Source of the DNA: RUG572 sp964386385
GTDB taxonomy: Bacteria > Verrucomicrobiota > Kiritimatiellia > RFP12 > UBA1067
Direction of reading: 5' to 3'
DNA: 64,000 nt
Assembly: GCA_964386385.1 (NCBI GenBank)
Contig: CAYLRN010000014.1
Location: forward strand, 8,346 to 72,345
Translations under genes and position numbers: made by a program
Notes under the pieces: generated by a model
Told to the model about the DNA's origin: nothing
Databases searched by the model: none
What the model saw: the letters and a program-made list of their open reading frames with translations, nothing else
Shown: positions 16,799 to 26,024 of the stretch, in pieces
How positions within the stretch are numbered: the stretch's first letter is position 1
How the letters are laid out: every line of letters begins with the position of its first letter

Positions 16799-18004
16799 AT
16801 GAAGCCTGCGAAAAGCGTAGTGGAAATCTGGCAGTGGGGCGGCCCATGCCACCTTGAGACGTTCGACCCCAAGCCCGACGCGTCGCGGGACTACAACGGC
16901 GGCCTCCACGCGATCGGCACGAACGTCTCCGGCGTCTCCATCCACGAGTGGTGGCCGGAGCTGGCGAAGTGCGCAGACCTCTATTCCGTCGTGCGCAGCA
17001 TGACGCACGACCAGTTCGGGCACGAGAGCGCCACGTATCTGATGCAGACCGGCCGCCTCCCCGGCGGCGGCGAGGTCTATCCCGCGATCGGCGCCGTCCT
17101 CTCCCAGGCGCGGAAACGCGACTATTCGGGCGACCTTCCGCCGTATGTCATCCTCACTCGCGAGAAGGGACGCTTCAGCGAAGTCGGCTTCCTGGGCGAC
17201 GAGGCGGCGCCGCTCGTCACTGGCGGCAATCCCAACGCTCCGCGCTTCACCGTGGACGGCGTCGTGCCGCCGGCGGGCGTGACGCCCGACGTGTCGGCGG
17301 CGCGCTTTGGGCTTCTTGCGGAGCTGGACGGCTGGGCGTCGTGCGCCGCAGGGGGCGCGAACGCCGCCGCCGTCTCCTCCTTCAGGTCCGCCGGCGACGA
17401 GGCGCGCCGGGTGTCGGAAGGCCGCGCCGCGCAGGTGTTCGACCTGGCGCGGGAGGGCGACGCGACGCGCGAACTGTACGGGCGCACGGAGGTCGGGCAG
17501 ACGCTTCTGGCCGCCCGCCGACTGGTGGAATACGGCGTGCCCTACGTCACCGTCAACGTCCCCGGATGGGATTCGCACAAGCGGCACTTCGAGACGATGA
17601 AGCGGCGCAGTGGAGATCTCGACAAGGCTCTCGCCGCGTTTCTGCGGGACCTGAAGGCGAAGGGGCTGCTCGATTCCACGCTCGTCTGGATGTGCGGCGA
17701 GTTCGGACGCACTCCAAAGGTCGGATGGGAGGCGCCGTGGAACGGCGGGCGCGGACACCACGCCACCTGCTTCTCCGCGCTCGTCGCGGGCGGCGGGTTT
17801 CGCGGCGGATGCGTCGTGGGGGCGTCCGACGAGACCGGAAGCCGCGTCGCGTCGCGTCCTGTCGCGCCGCAGGATTTCCTTGGAAGCGTCTACGAGCTCG
17901 CCGGCGTCGACCCGGCGGGGAACGTTCCGAACGCGAAGGGGCGCAAGGTGGCGATTCTGCCGCCGCCGTCTGCGGAAGGGCGTCTCCGCGAAATATACGC
18001 ATGA
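16799..18004 (+). CDS. DUF1501 protein (alkaline phosphatase/sulfatase-like fold)
   Basis: 401 residues. The DUF1501 signature is seen in VVEIWQWGGPCHLETFDPKP at the N-terminus, SMTHDQFGHESATYLMQTGR near 65, and the C-terminal VWMCGEFGRTPKV plus GRGHHATCFSALVAGGGF. In the alkaline-phosphatase superfamily these positions carry metal ligands (Asp/His). Most DUF1501 proteins have a Tat signal, but this one starts directly at the fold with MKPAKSVVEIW. It is translationally close to the Tat-signal partner upstream. The good ribosome site GGAGGG lies 7 bases before the ATG. Confidence 0.9.
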   Translation: MKPAKSVVEIWQWGGPCHLETFDPKPDASRDYNGGLHAIGTNVSGVSIHEWWPELAKCADLYSVVRSMTHDQFGHESATYLMQTGRLPGGGEVYPAIGAVLSQARKRDYSGDLPPYVILTREKGRFSEVGFLGDEAAPLVTGGNPNAPRFTVDGVVPPAGVTPDVSAARFGLLAELDGWASCAAGGANAAAVSSFRSAGDEARRVSEGRAAQVFDLAREGDATRELYGRTEVGQTLLAARRLVEYGVPYVTVNVPGWDSHKRHFETMKRRSGDLDKALAAFLRDLKAKGLLDSTLVWMCGEFGRTPKVGWEAPWNGGRGHHATCFSALVAGGGFRGGCVVGASDETGSRVASRPVAPQDFLGSVYELAGVDPAGNVPNAKGRKVAILPPPSAEGRLREIYA

Positions 18005-18027
18005 GCCGAATGCAAAGGAGGAATGGG

Positions 18028-21000
18028 ATGAAAAGGCATGACGCAAGACGCGGGCTGTTGGCGCGTGCGCTGGCTCTATGGGTGGCCGTGGCTGTGTCCG
18101 CCGCCGCCGCGGCCGCGCCGAAGATAATCTTCGACACGGACATGGTGGAGGACTACGACGACGTCGGCGCGATGGCCTGTCTCCACGCGCTGGCGGACGA
18201 GGGGAAGTGCGAGATCCTGGCGATGGCGACCTGCACGCGGGACAACCAGTCCGTCGCCGCCGTCGAGATTCTAAACGCATTCTACGGACGCCCGGACATC
18301 CCCGTGGGCTGTGCGAAGGAAATCGGCGTCGTCGGCGTCCCAGGCGGCAATCCGGCGCGTCCCGGCCACCGGAAGTTCACGCGCCTCGCGGAGGCCTATC
18401 CGGAGTGGGTCGGGCACTTCAACTCGAACGACGCGCCGGACGCGAACGACGTCTACCGCAAGGCTCTCGCCTCGGCGCCGGACAAGAGCGTCGTCCTCTG
18501 CTCCGTCGGCTTCCTCACGAACGTCCGCCGTCTGCTGGAGACGAAGGGCGACGCGCATTCCCCGCTTGACGGCCGGGCGCTCGTCGCCAAGAAGGTTAAG
18601 GCCTGGTACGCGATGGCGTGCCGCCATCCGGACGGACGTGAGTACAACGCGATGCACGACGGACCGTCCACGAAGTTCGCCGTCGAGAACTGGCCCACGC
18701 CAATCTACTGGTCGGACTGGAACCTGGGGCGCGACGTCTATTCCGGCCGCCTCGTGGCGGAGACCGTCTATCCGTTCCGCAATCCGGTGAAGGACGTCTT
18801 CGTCTGGTCACTTCCGAGCCGCGAGAAGGTCCTCGCCGGGCAGGCGGAGGAGAGGGAGGTCGGCGGACGCTGCTCGTGGGACGAAATCACCGTCCTTGCG
18901 GCGGTCTTCGGCCCCACGCGCTTCTTCGAACTGGAGAACGGACGCTACAGGATCTGCGACGAACGCGGGACGTGCGCGTGGACGCCCGACACGAAATGCC
19001 CCGGCGGACGCCTCGTGCCTGCCGTCACGCGCCCGCGCCGCAACTACGCCAACCACAACGTCGGCGCGATTCTCAACGAACTCATTGCTCGGACGCCGAA
19101 GTGCCTTCGGACGGACGAGGGGATTTCCGCGTTCAGGCGCTGCGCGCTTGCGAAGACGGCGACGGGCGTCCAGATGAAGCGCGACGGCAAGACGCTCTGG
19201 AATCTGGAACTCGACACCCCGGAGGGGCGGCCGTTCTTCCATCCGCTCGCGCTGCCGTCCGGGCGGACGCTCACCGACCTGCGTCCGAAGGACCATGTCT
19301 GGCATCTCGGCTACTGGTTCTCGTGGAAGTTCATCAACGGCGTAAACTACTGGGAGCCGGCAGACGAAAGGCGCGCGGGATGCGAGCCGGCCGGCCGGAC
19401 GCGCGTGACGAAGAAGTCGGTGGGCGTGAACGGACTAGACTGCGTGGTGAAGCTAGAACTCGACTACGGCCCGCGCGCGGAGCAAAGTCCCGTCCTGACT
19501 GAGCGGCGCACTATTACGGTCGATCCGCCCGACCCGAACGGCGGATACATCATAACCGTCCGCCACCACTTCACCGCGCAGGCGGACGTCACGCTTGACC
19601 GGACGCCGCCGCACGGCGACGTGGCGTCGGGCCGCTGGGGCGGGGGCTACGCCGGCGCCACGCTGCGCCTTGCGCCCGACGTCGCGAAGACCTTCCAAGT
19701 GCGCGGGTTCGCGGGCGGGACCACGCCCGCCGCCTGCACGGGCGCGGAGCGGACGTTCATGGACGTCTTCGACCCCGCGTCAGGCGAGGGCGCGACGTTC
19801 ACGCAGCTGCGGGCGCCGGCGAACGGGGCGTTCTACGTCTGGCCCGACAGGCGGATGGTCAACCCGTCGCCGGTCTATGCGGCGCCGCTGACGCTGAAGA
19901 AGGGCGAGACGCTGGAACTGGCGTACAAACTGGCCGTCCATGCGGACAGGCGGGTGAAGGGCGTCCTTGACCGCAAGCCAGTTGAGAGGCTTGACCGCGG
20001 CCTCGTCGCGTCCGTGACGCCGCGCGGAACGTACGTCTCATGGCGAATGCTGGAGGGCGACGCGCCCGACACGGCGTTCGACCTCTGGCGGCGCGTGGAC
20101 GGCGGCGCGGCGGAGAAGGTCAACGCGGCGCCGATCGTCCAGACGTCCGACTTCTTCCTGCCGGGCTTCACGAACGCGGCCGCGCAGTATTCCGTGGACG
20201 GGCGGAATTTTACGCCAGTGCGCAGCGTGTGCCGGCCGGACGCGCCATACGTCCGCATTCCGCTACTGGACACGAACGCGACCGTGTACGCCGCTGCGGT
20301 GGGCGACCTGAACGGTGACGGCGCGTACGACTACGTCGTCAAGACGCCGGCGGGCGGCACGGACCCGTGGGACCTCGTCTGGCGGCGGGCTAAGGACACC
20401 CACAAGCTCGAGGCCTACGATTCGTCCGGACGCTTCCTCTGGCGGCGGGACCTTGGATGGAACGTCGAAATGGGCATCTGGTATTCGCCTTTCGTAGTTG
20501 CCGACCTCGACGGCGACGGCAAGGCCGAGGTGATCGCGAAGACCGCTCCGCTAGAGCCCGACTTCCGCGACCCCGACGGCCGCGTGATGGACGGCCCCGA
20601 ATTCCTCACCGTCCTCGACGGCGAGATCGGCGAGGTGCGCGCGCAGACGCCGTGGATTCCACGCGAGGCGCCGGACCCCGTGATGGACTACAATCATTTC
20701 AACTCCCGCAACCAGATCGCCATCGCCCATCTGGACGGAAAGACGCCCTGCGTGATCATGGAGCGCGGGACGTACGGAAAGATGTTGGTGGAGGCATACC
20801 GCTTCACCGGAAAGACGCTGGAGCGCGTGTGGCGCTTCGACAACGAGTTTCTGCCGAGACGCTTCAGGGGGCAGGGCGACCATGCCTGCCTGTGCGAGGA
20901 CGTCGACGGCGACGGATGCGACGAGGTGCTGATCGGATCTCTCACCCTCGACCACGACGGGACGGTGCTGTGGTGCAGCGGGCGCGGCCATTCGGACGCC

Positions 21001-21933
21001 CACTACTACGGCGACATAGACCCGAAACGCCCCGGCATGGAACTGGCGTTCATCTACGAGACCGCCCAGCCGCATGGCGGCGGCCTCTTCATGGCCGACC
21101 CCGTGACGGGCGAGGAAATATGGAAACTCCCCACGCCCACGCGGCACGTCCACGGCAGCGGACTCTGCGCGGACGTCGACCCCGCCCATCCCGGACTGGA
21201 GTTCTACGGACAGGAAGTCGCCATGTCCGGCAACTCCAGGACGAACACCCATCCTAAATGCGACAACCGCTGGTTCTACACCGCCGCCGGCGAACTTCTC
21301 TGCGCCTACACGAACTGCACGTTCCTCTACGGCAACGGAGTGCGGAACGCATTCTGGGACGCCGACCTCCAGCGCGAGGTGTTCCGCGGCGCCCTGCGCG
21401 ACCACGAGGGGCAGGGCGTGACGCCGCGTCTGCCGGGTCCCCTCCTGGTGGCTGACCTCTTCGGCGACTGGCGCGAGGAGTTCATCGCATGGAAGCCCGG
21501 CGAACTGCGGATATACACGACCGACATTCCGGCAATGGACCGCCGCGTATCGCTCATGCGCGATCCGGCATACCGCTCACGCATCATGATGGCGACGTCC
21601 GGCTACAACCAGCAGCCGATTCTCACCTACGTCCCGTCGGCGCGCGACCCGAACGTCTCGCTCCGCCTCCTGTGGATGGCGCGGACGCTGCGCCTTGACG
21701 TCACCGCGCCGCTGGACAGGCCTCTGAAGGGCGTTCTGGCGGTCGACGCGATGCCGCCCGGCTGGAGCGTCGACCTTGGCGAAGTGGCGATCGACCTGCC
21801 GCCGGGCGGACACTGGACGCGGACGCTGAAGATCAGGCGTCCGCCGAACCCCCGCGGCCGCTACGACTTCCGCGCCACGCTCCGCCGTGAAGGCCTGCCG
21901 CCGCTCGTCGTCAACCACCCCGCGTTTCTCTGA
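18028..21933 (+). CDS. Three-domain secreted protein: nucleoside-hydrolase-like + PmoA-like (DUF6807) + PL11 rhamnogalacturonan lyase
   Basis: 1301 residues, signal peptide at the start (GLLARALALWVAVAVSAAAA). Domain 1 (about 30-330) is of the inosine-uridine nucleoside hydrolase type: FDTDMVEDYDDVGAMACLHAL has the Asp cluster that binds calcium. Domain 2 (about 365-640) resembles PmoA-like DUF6807: HVWHLGYWFSWKFINGVNYW. Domain 3 (about 670-1230) is a PL11 lyase: AAVGDLNGDGAYDYVVK, VVADLDGDGKAEVIAKTA, VMERGTYGKM and LCEDVDGDGCDEVLIG, the calcium-binding propeller motifs. PL11 cleaves the rhamnogalacturonan-I backbone. The ATG at 18028 follows AAAGGAGG; the frame stays open upstream without meaning. 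It is the third gene of the 15383 operon. Confidence 0.85.
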   Translation: MKRHDARRGLLARALALWVAVAVSAAAAAAPKIIFDTDMVEDYDDVGAMACLHALADEGKCEILAMATCTRDNQSVAAVEILNAFYGRPDIPVGCAKEIGVVGVPGGNPARPGHRKFTRLAEAYPEWVGHFNSNDAPDANDVYRKALASAPDKSVVLCSVGFLTNVRRLLETKGDAHSPLDGRALVAKKVKAWYAMACRHPDGREYNAMHDGPSTKFAVENWPTPIYWSDWNLGRDVYSGRLVAETVYPFRNPVKDVFVWSLPSREKVLAGQAEEREVGGRCSWDEITVLAAVFGPTRFFELENGRYRICDERGTCAWTPDTKCPGGRLVPAVTRPRRNYANHNVGAILNELIARTPKCLRTDEGISAFRRCALAKTATGVQMKRDGKTLWNLELDTPEGRPFFHPLALPSGRTLTDLRPKDHVWHLGYWFSWKFINGVNYWEPADERRAGCEPAGRTRVTKKSVGVNGLDCVVKLELDYGPRAEQSPVLTERRTITVDPPDPNGGYIITVRHHFTAQADVTLDRTPPHGDVASGRWGGGYAGATLRLAPDVAKTFQVRGFAGGTTPAACTGAERTFMDVFDPASGEGATFTQLRAPANGAFYVWPDRRMVNPSPVYAAPLTLKKGETLELAYKLAVHADRRVKGVLDRKPVERLDRGLVASVTPRGTYVSWRMLEGDAPDTAFDLWRRVDGGAAEKVNAAPIVQTSDFFLPGFTNAAAQYSVDGRNFTPVRSVCRPDAPYVRIPLLDTNATVYAAAVGDLNGDGAYDYVVKTPAGGTDPWDLVWRRAKDTHKLEAYDSSGRFLWRRDLGWNVEMGIWYSPFVVADLDGDGKAEVIAKTAPLEPDFRDPDGRVMDGPEFLTVLDGEIGEVRAQTPWIPREAPDPVMDYNHFNSRNQIAIAHLDGKTPCVIMERGTYGKMLVEAYRFTGKTLERVWRFDNEFLPRRFRGQGDHACLCEDVDGDGCDEVLIGSLTLDHDGTVLWCSGRGHSDAHYYGDIDPKRPGMELAFIYETAQPHGGGLFMADPVTGEEIWKLPTPTRHVHGSGLCADVDPAHPGLEFYGQEVAMSGNSRTNTHPKCDNRWFYTAAGELLCAYTNCTFLYGNGVRNAFWDADLQREVFRGALRDHEGQGVTPRLPGPLLVADLFGDWREEFIAWKPGELRIYTTDIPAMDRRVSLMRDPAYRSRIMMATSGYNQQPILTYVPSARDPNVSLRLLWMARTLRLDVTAPLDRPLKGVLAVDAMPPGWSVDLGEVAIDLPPGGHWTRTLKIRRPPNPRGRYDFRATLRREGLPPLVVNHPAFL

Positions 21934-22308
21934 ATCAAGTGGTTAAGTTGCCGAAGTGGGCAAGTTTTTCTCTGCGCACATGGTGGAACAAGACCGCACA
22001 CAAATTTAATCACTTAACTCTTAAACACTCAATCTCATGGTAGGGCGCGACGTCCCGTCGCGCCGTTGCGCCGGCGGCGGCGCGTGAGGACACGCGCCCT
22101 CCAGGAAACGCCACGCCATGCGCCCATCGACCGCATGACCGCAGACGGCGGCGGGGCGGGACGCCCCGCCCTACCATCGCAAGCCGGTTTCTGCGGCAAT
22201 CAGCCTCTGCCTAGGTATTCGCGCAGGCGATTGCGCCAGCATTTCCATCAGAGTTCTGCACCAACCACTTAACCGCCTGCCCACTTGCCCACTTGCAAAC
22301 TTAACCAC
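21934..22308. repeat. Intergenic REP and octamer repeats between convergent genes
   Basis: No gene seen. TTAAGTGG-type repeats start 4 bases after the lyase stop (21938-21990) and lie again before the xerD stop (22264-22318 as seen on the minus strand). REP elements between them are forward 22039-22064 (GTAG type, GGCGCGACG arms), reverse 22079-22102 (GGAG type, GGCGCGTG/CACGCGCC) and reverse 22150-22175 (GTAG type, GGCGGGGCG arms). Confidence 0.85.
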
Positions 22309-23319
22309 TTAATCTCCCTTTGCGCGTGGGTGGGACTTTGCGTATTCGTCCTTTAGGCGCTCGACGGAGACGTGCGTGTATATCTGCGTGGTGGCGAGGG
22401 AGGCGTGGCCAAGCATTTCCTGGACGCTGCGCAGGTCGGCGCCGGCGTCCAGCAGATGCGTGGCGAAGCTGTGGCGGAGCTTGTGCGGGGAGAGGTCGGT
22501 CGGAAGGTCGGCGGCGGCGAGCCATTTCTTCATGCGCCGTTCGACGTCGCGTGGGAGAAGGGGGAGGCCGTGTTCGCTCAGGAAGATCGCGGTGGAGGTG
22601 TCTCCGCCGTCGGCCCAGAGAAGGGACGCGGACGTCCTGGCACGGTTCAGGGCCGAAAGGGCGGGTCTGCCGAGAATGCATAGGCGCTGCTTGGAGCCCT
22701 TGCCCGTCACGACCACTCCGCCGCGGACGAAGTCTATGTCCTGCCACGAGAGCGAGACGATCTCGGAGATGCGGCAGCCGGTGGAATAGAGAACCTCGAA
22801 CACGGCGGAGTCGCGGTGGCACGAATACTCGGTCATTGGCGGGACGGGCGCATCGCCGGCGCGAAGGCGCTTCAGTTCCGCCTCCGGGGATTCGATGAGA
22901 CGGCGGATTTCCTCGACGGAGAGCGTCCGCGGCAGCGGCTGCGACAGCTTCGGCCCGTGCAGGGTGGAGAACGGATTGGCGGAAAGGGAGCCGTCGCGTC
23001 CGAGGAAGCGGTAGAACGCCCGGAGGGAGGCGAGTTTCCTGCGCGTCGTCGACGGGCGGGAGGAGTGCAGCGCGAACGCCGTCATGAAGGCGCGCGCGTC
23101 CTCGCAGGTCGCGCGCGCCCACTCGAACGGAGGCCGGGCCTCGACGCCCCAGCGGAACGCGGCGAACTGCGAAATGTCCTGAAGATATCCCAGGACGGTG
23201 AGTTCGGAGGCGTTCCTCTCGGCGAGCAGATACGCGCGGAAGCGCCGCACGGCCGCATCGCCGTCTGCGGCCGGGCAGGTGGGAAGGGCGTCTTCGGGCG
23301 CGTTCGTGTCCATGCTCAT
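22309..23319 (-). CDS. xerD: Tyrosine recombinase of the XerC/XerD type
   Basis: 336 residues, longer than E. coli XerD (298) by an N-terminal extension. The SAM-like core-binding domain (residues 25-120) carries KLASLRAFYRFLGRDG. The catalytic domain shows the Arg in TGCRISEIVSLSW, Lys in VVTGKGSKQR, His-x-x-Arg in HKLRHSFATHLL (279-282), His305 in LGHASLATTQ and the nucleophile Tyr314 in QIYTHVS. Such enzymes resolve chromosome dimers at dif. The ATG overlaps the topA stop (ATGA), so it is coupled to topA. XerC versus XerD cannot be decided from this sequence alone. Confidence 0.9.
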   Translation of the reverse strand: MSMDTNAPEDALPTCPAADGDAAVRRFRAYLLAERNASELTVLGYLQDISQFAAFRWGVEARPPFEWARATCEDARAFMTAFALHSSRPSTTRRKLASLRAFYRFLGRDGSLSANPFSTLHGPKLSQPLPRTLSVEEIRRLIESPEAELKRLRAGDAPVPPMTEYSCHRDSAVFEVLYSTGCRISEIVSLSWQDIDFVRGGVVVTGKGSKQRLCILGRPALSALNRARTSASLLWADGGDTSTAIFLSEHGLPLLPRDVERRMKKWLAAADLPTDLSPHKLRHSFATHLLDAGADLRSVQEMLGHASLATTQIYTHVSVERLKDEYAKSHPRAKGD

Positions 23320-25931
23320 TCAGGCTTCTTGGCCGTCTTCCGCGGCCGGCCGCGCTTGCCGGGCGTGCGCTTCTTCTCCGCCCGCGCGGCGGCGCGCGCG
23401 TCCTTCTCCGCCTCCTTGGCGCGGTCGGCCTGCGGCAGGTTCTTGAGGCCGAGCTCCTCCGCCTTGGCGTCGAAGTCGGGGATCTGGTCCCTGTACGTCG
23501 CGCAGACGCGGCGCAGGGCCATCACCTGGCGCTGGGAGAGGGAAGTGCGGCGCGCGTACTGGTCGCGGAGCGAGGAGACGAACTCCTGGTCGTTGTACAT
23601 CTTGCGTCCGCGGTGCACCGGCGGCTTCCACTCCTTCACGTTTTCGAGAAGGGCGAGAATGCCGGGGACGGCCGGGTCGACCGGGGCGACGGGGAAGCCG
23701 CCTGGGACGTAGGGGGCGAGCCTTGCGCGGACCTGGTCGGCGTCCTCAAGGGCGCCCGCGTTCTCGCCGACGGCGCGGGCGAGGATGGAGAACTGCTTGC
23801 CGGAAAGGAGGCGGCCGCGGTCGACCTGTTCGCGGAGGGAGTTGAGGAAGGGGTTCTTGGTGAGGCCGCCGATGCGGTCTATCGTCTGGAAGCACCACTT
23901 CACGAGTTCCTCGGACGGCGAGTTCTTGGCGCCGTCGAGGGCGGCCCCGTAGCCCAGCTTGACGAGCCTCTCTTCGCTGCCGGGAATCTGTTCGCGATAT
24001 GCGATTGCGAGCTTCACTAGCGCCTGGAGCTGCTTGTCGGAAAGGGGCGTCTTGCCGGCCTCGAGCTGTTCGCGCACGGACGTCACGAACGCCTCGTCGG
24101 AATAGACGCGCTTGCCGATAGTCACCGGCGGCTTCCATTCTTTGACGGCGGAGAGGAGCGAGAACAGCTCCTCGAACCTCTCGCTCGGCGGCGGCGGCTC
24201 GTGCGCGTTCTCGATCCACGAGGTGAACTTGCGGTAGAAGTCGGAGAGCATTCCGTCGCCCTTGACGGAGCCCTCCTCCACCTTGTCGAGTTCGCCCTCC
24301 ATTTCGGAGGTATAGCCGACGTTGAAAAGCGGCTCAAGTTTCGAGACGAGCCAGTCGTTGACGTCCATGCCGCGCTTCGTGGGGACGAGCTGGCGGGCTT
24401 CGCGCTTGGCGTAGTTGCGTCCGACAAGGACTTCGATAGTCTGGGCGTAGGTGGACGGACGGCCGACGCCGTTCTCCTCGAGCGTCTTGACGAGGGCCGC
24501 CTCGGAGTAGCGGGGCGGCGGCTTCGTCTCCTTGCGGTCGGAGAGCCAGCGCAAGACCGTCAGGTCGTCGCCCTCGGCGAGCGGCGGAAGGGTCTTGACC
24601 TCATCCCCATCGTCGTTCTCGTCCGTCTTCTTCACGAGGGACGTCTTCATCACGGAGAGGAATCCCTCGAAGACGACGGCGGTCGTGGATGCTGTGAAGA
24701 GGTATGAATGGCGGAGGGTGTCCTTGACCGCCTCCATGCCGACGGTCTTCTGCGCGAGCTGCGCGGAAGACATCTGGGAGGCGACGAAGCGACGCCAGAT
24801 CAGGTCGTAGAGCTTCGCCGACGACGCATCGAGACCGTCGATGGAATCGGGACGTCGCGCGACGTCCGTCGGGCGGATCGCCTCGTGCGCCTCCTGCGCG
24901 CCGGCCTTGCTCTTGTAGAAGTTCGGGGTTTCGGGGACGAATTCGGCGCCGTAGTCGGCGGCGATCAGGTCCCGCGCCGCCTTCCGCGCGACTTCGGCGA
25001 CGTTGACGCTGTCCGTACGCATGTAGGTGATCATTCCCTCTTCGTAGAGCCTCTGCGCGATTGACATCGTCTTGTGCGGGGAGAAGCCGCAGACGCTCGA
25101 CGCGGCCTGCTGTAGCGTGGACGTTGTGAAAGGCGGATATGGGTGGCGCGTCTTCGGGACCGTCTTGACGGAGACGACCTTGAGTCCGGAGCCGTCGAGG
25201 TCGTTCACCATGATCGCGGCCTTCTCGGAGCTCTTGACGTCCGGCTTCTCGCCGTCGAAGCGCGAGAGCTTCGCGATGAACGCGGTGTCCTTTCCGCCCT
25301 TCGCCGCCTCGACTCCCATCACCCAGTAGGCGACGGGCTGGAAGGAGAGTATTTCGCGTTCGCGCTCGACGAGAAGGCGCAGTGCGACGGACTGCACGCG
25401 GCCGGCGGAAAGCGAATAGCCGTAGGATAGGTTGCGCCAGAGGAGGGGGGAGACCTTGAAGCCGACGAGACGGTCGAGAATGCGGCGCGACTGCTGCGCG
25501 TCTACGCGCTTCAGGTCGATCGCGCCAGGATGGGCGACTGCCTCCTGCACGGCGCTCTTCGTGATCTCGTTGTACGTCACGCGGTGGACGGGCTTGCCCG
25601 TCGTGACGTCGGAAAGCACTTCGCCGAGATGCCAGGCGATTGCCTCCCCCTCGCGGTCGGGGTCGGGCGCGAGGTATATCTCGTCCGCAGCCTTTGCGGC
25701 CTTGCGGAGGTCTTCGACGACCTTCTTCTTGTCGGGCGAGACCTCGTAGCTCGGTTGGAATCTCCAGTCGCCCTCGTTCACGGCATCTGGGACGATCTTT
25801 ATGGACAGCCCCTTGCGCGGCAGGTCGCGGATATGCCCGACGGAGGACTTCACCACGAAGTCCTCTCCGAGATACTTGCCTATCGTCTTCGCCTTCGCCG
25901 GCGATTCCACTATCAGAAGTTTCTTGCTCAT
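23316..25931 (-). CDS. topA: DNA topoisomerase I with an unusual repeat-containing C-terminus
   Basis: Relaxes negative supercoils. The Toprim domain is at the N-terminus (LLIVESPAKAKTIGKYLG; DPDREGEAIAWHL near residue 92). The active-site Tyr is in GMITYMRTDSVNV near residue 303. The usual Cys4 zinc ribbons are absent. Instead, from about residue 610 to 830, three related ~60-residue units occur (EWKPPVTIGKRVYSDEAF, KNPFLNSLREQVDRGRLLSG, EWKPPVHRGRKMYNDQEF), then a Lys/Arg/Ala tail with an AT-hook-like GKRGRPRK. The start at 25931 (MSKKLLIVES) is chosen because AAGGTGA sits 6 bases ahead; the GTG at 25940 is less likely. Confidence 0.95.
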   Translation of the reverse strand: MSKKLLIVESPAKAKTIGKYLGEDFVVKSSVGHIRDLPRKGLSIKIVPDAVNEGDWRFQPSYEVSPDKKKVVEDLRKAAKAADEIYLAPDPDREGEAIAWHLGEVLSDVTTGKPVHRVTYNEITKSAVQEAVAHPGAIDLKRVDAQQSRRILDRLVGFKVSPLLWRNLSYGYSLSAGRVQSVALRLLVEREREILSFQPVAYWVMGVEAAKGGKDTAFIAKLSRFDGEKPDVKSSEKAAIMVNDLDGSGLKVVSVKTVPKTRHPYPPFTTSTLQQAASSVCGFSPHKTMSIAQRLYEEGMITYMRTDSVNVAEVARKAARDLIAADYGAEFVPETPNFYKSKAGAQEAHEAIRPTDVARRPDSIDGLDASSAKLYDLIWRRFVASQMSSAQLAQKTVGMEAVKDTLRHSYLFTASTTAVVFEGFLSVMKTSLVKKTDENDDGDEVKTLPPLAEGDDLTVLRWLSDRKETKPPPRYSEAALVKTLEENGVGRPSTYAQTIEVLVGRNYAKREARQLVPTKRGMDVNDWLVSKLEPLFNVGYTSEMEGELDKVEEGSVKGDGMLSDFYRKFTSWIENAHEPPPPSERFEELFSLLSAVKEWKPPVTIGKRVYSDEAFVTSVREQLEAGKTPLSDKQLQALVKLAIAYREQIPGSEERLVKLGYGAALDGAKNSPSEELVKWCFQTIDRIGGLTKNPFLNSLREQVDRGRLLSGKQFSILARAVGENAGALEDADQVRARLAPYVPGGFPVAPVDPAVPGILALLENVKEWKPPVHRGRKMYNDQEFVSSLRDQYARRTSLSQRQVMALRRVCATYRDQIPDFDAKAEELGLKNLPQADRAKEAEKDARAAARAEKKRTPGKRGRPRKTAKKPE

Positions 25932-25958
25932 ACTAGTCACCTTGAAATTGCGGACATT

Positions 25959-25987
25959 AATTTACGATAAACGAGAGAGAAATACAA
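25959..25987 (-). promoter_or_regulatory. Probable topA promoter
   Basis: On the minus strand TTGTAT (25982-25987), 17-bp spacer, TAAATT (25959-25964). The topA start is about 27 bp downstream. It lies back to back with the promoter of the toxin operon. Confidence 0.45.
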
Positions 25988-25997
25988 TAGGCAATTG

Positions 25998-26006
25998 TGG
26001 TATAAT
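25998..26006 (+). promoter_or_regulatory. Extended -10 promoter of the toxin operon
   Basis: TGGTATAAT with no recognisable -35. The predicted start near 26013 leaves a 12-nt leader holding AAAGGA before the ATG at 26025. Only about 40 bp separate it from the divergent topA promoter. Confidence 0.65.
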
Positions 26007-26024
26007 TTGCGGCGTGAAAGGAAC

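Noticed and set aside
16948..18027. A possible N-terminal extension making the nucleoside-hydrolase/PL11 protein 1661 residues
   Set aside because: It overlaps the DUF1501 gene out of frame, reads as Arg-rich nonsense, and a signal peptide plus AAAGGAGG mark the start at 18028.
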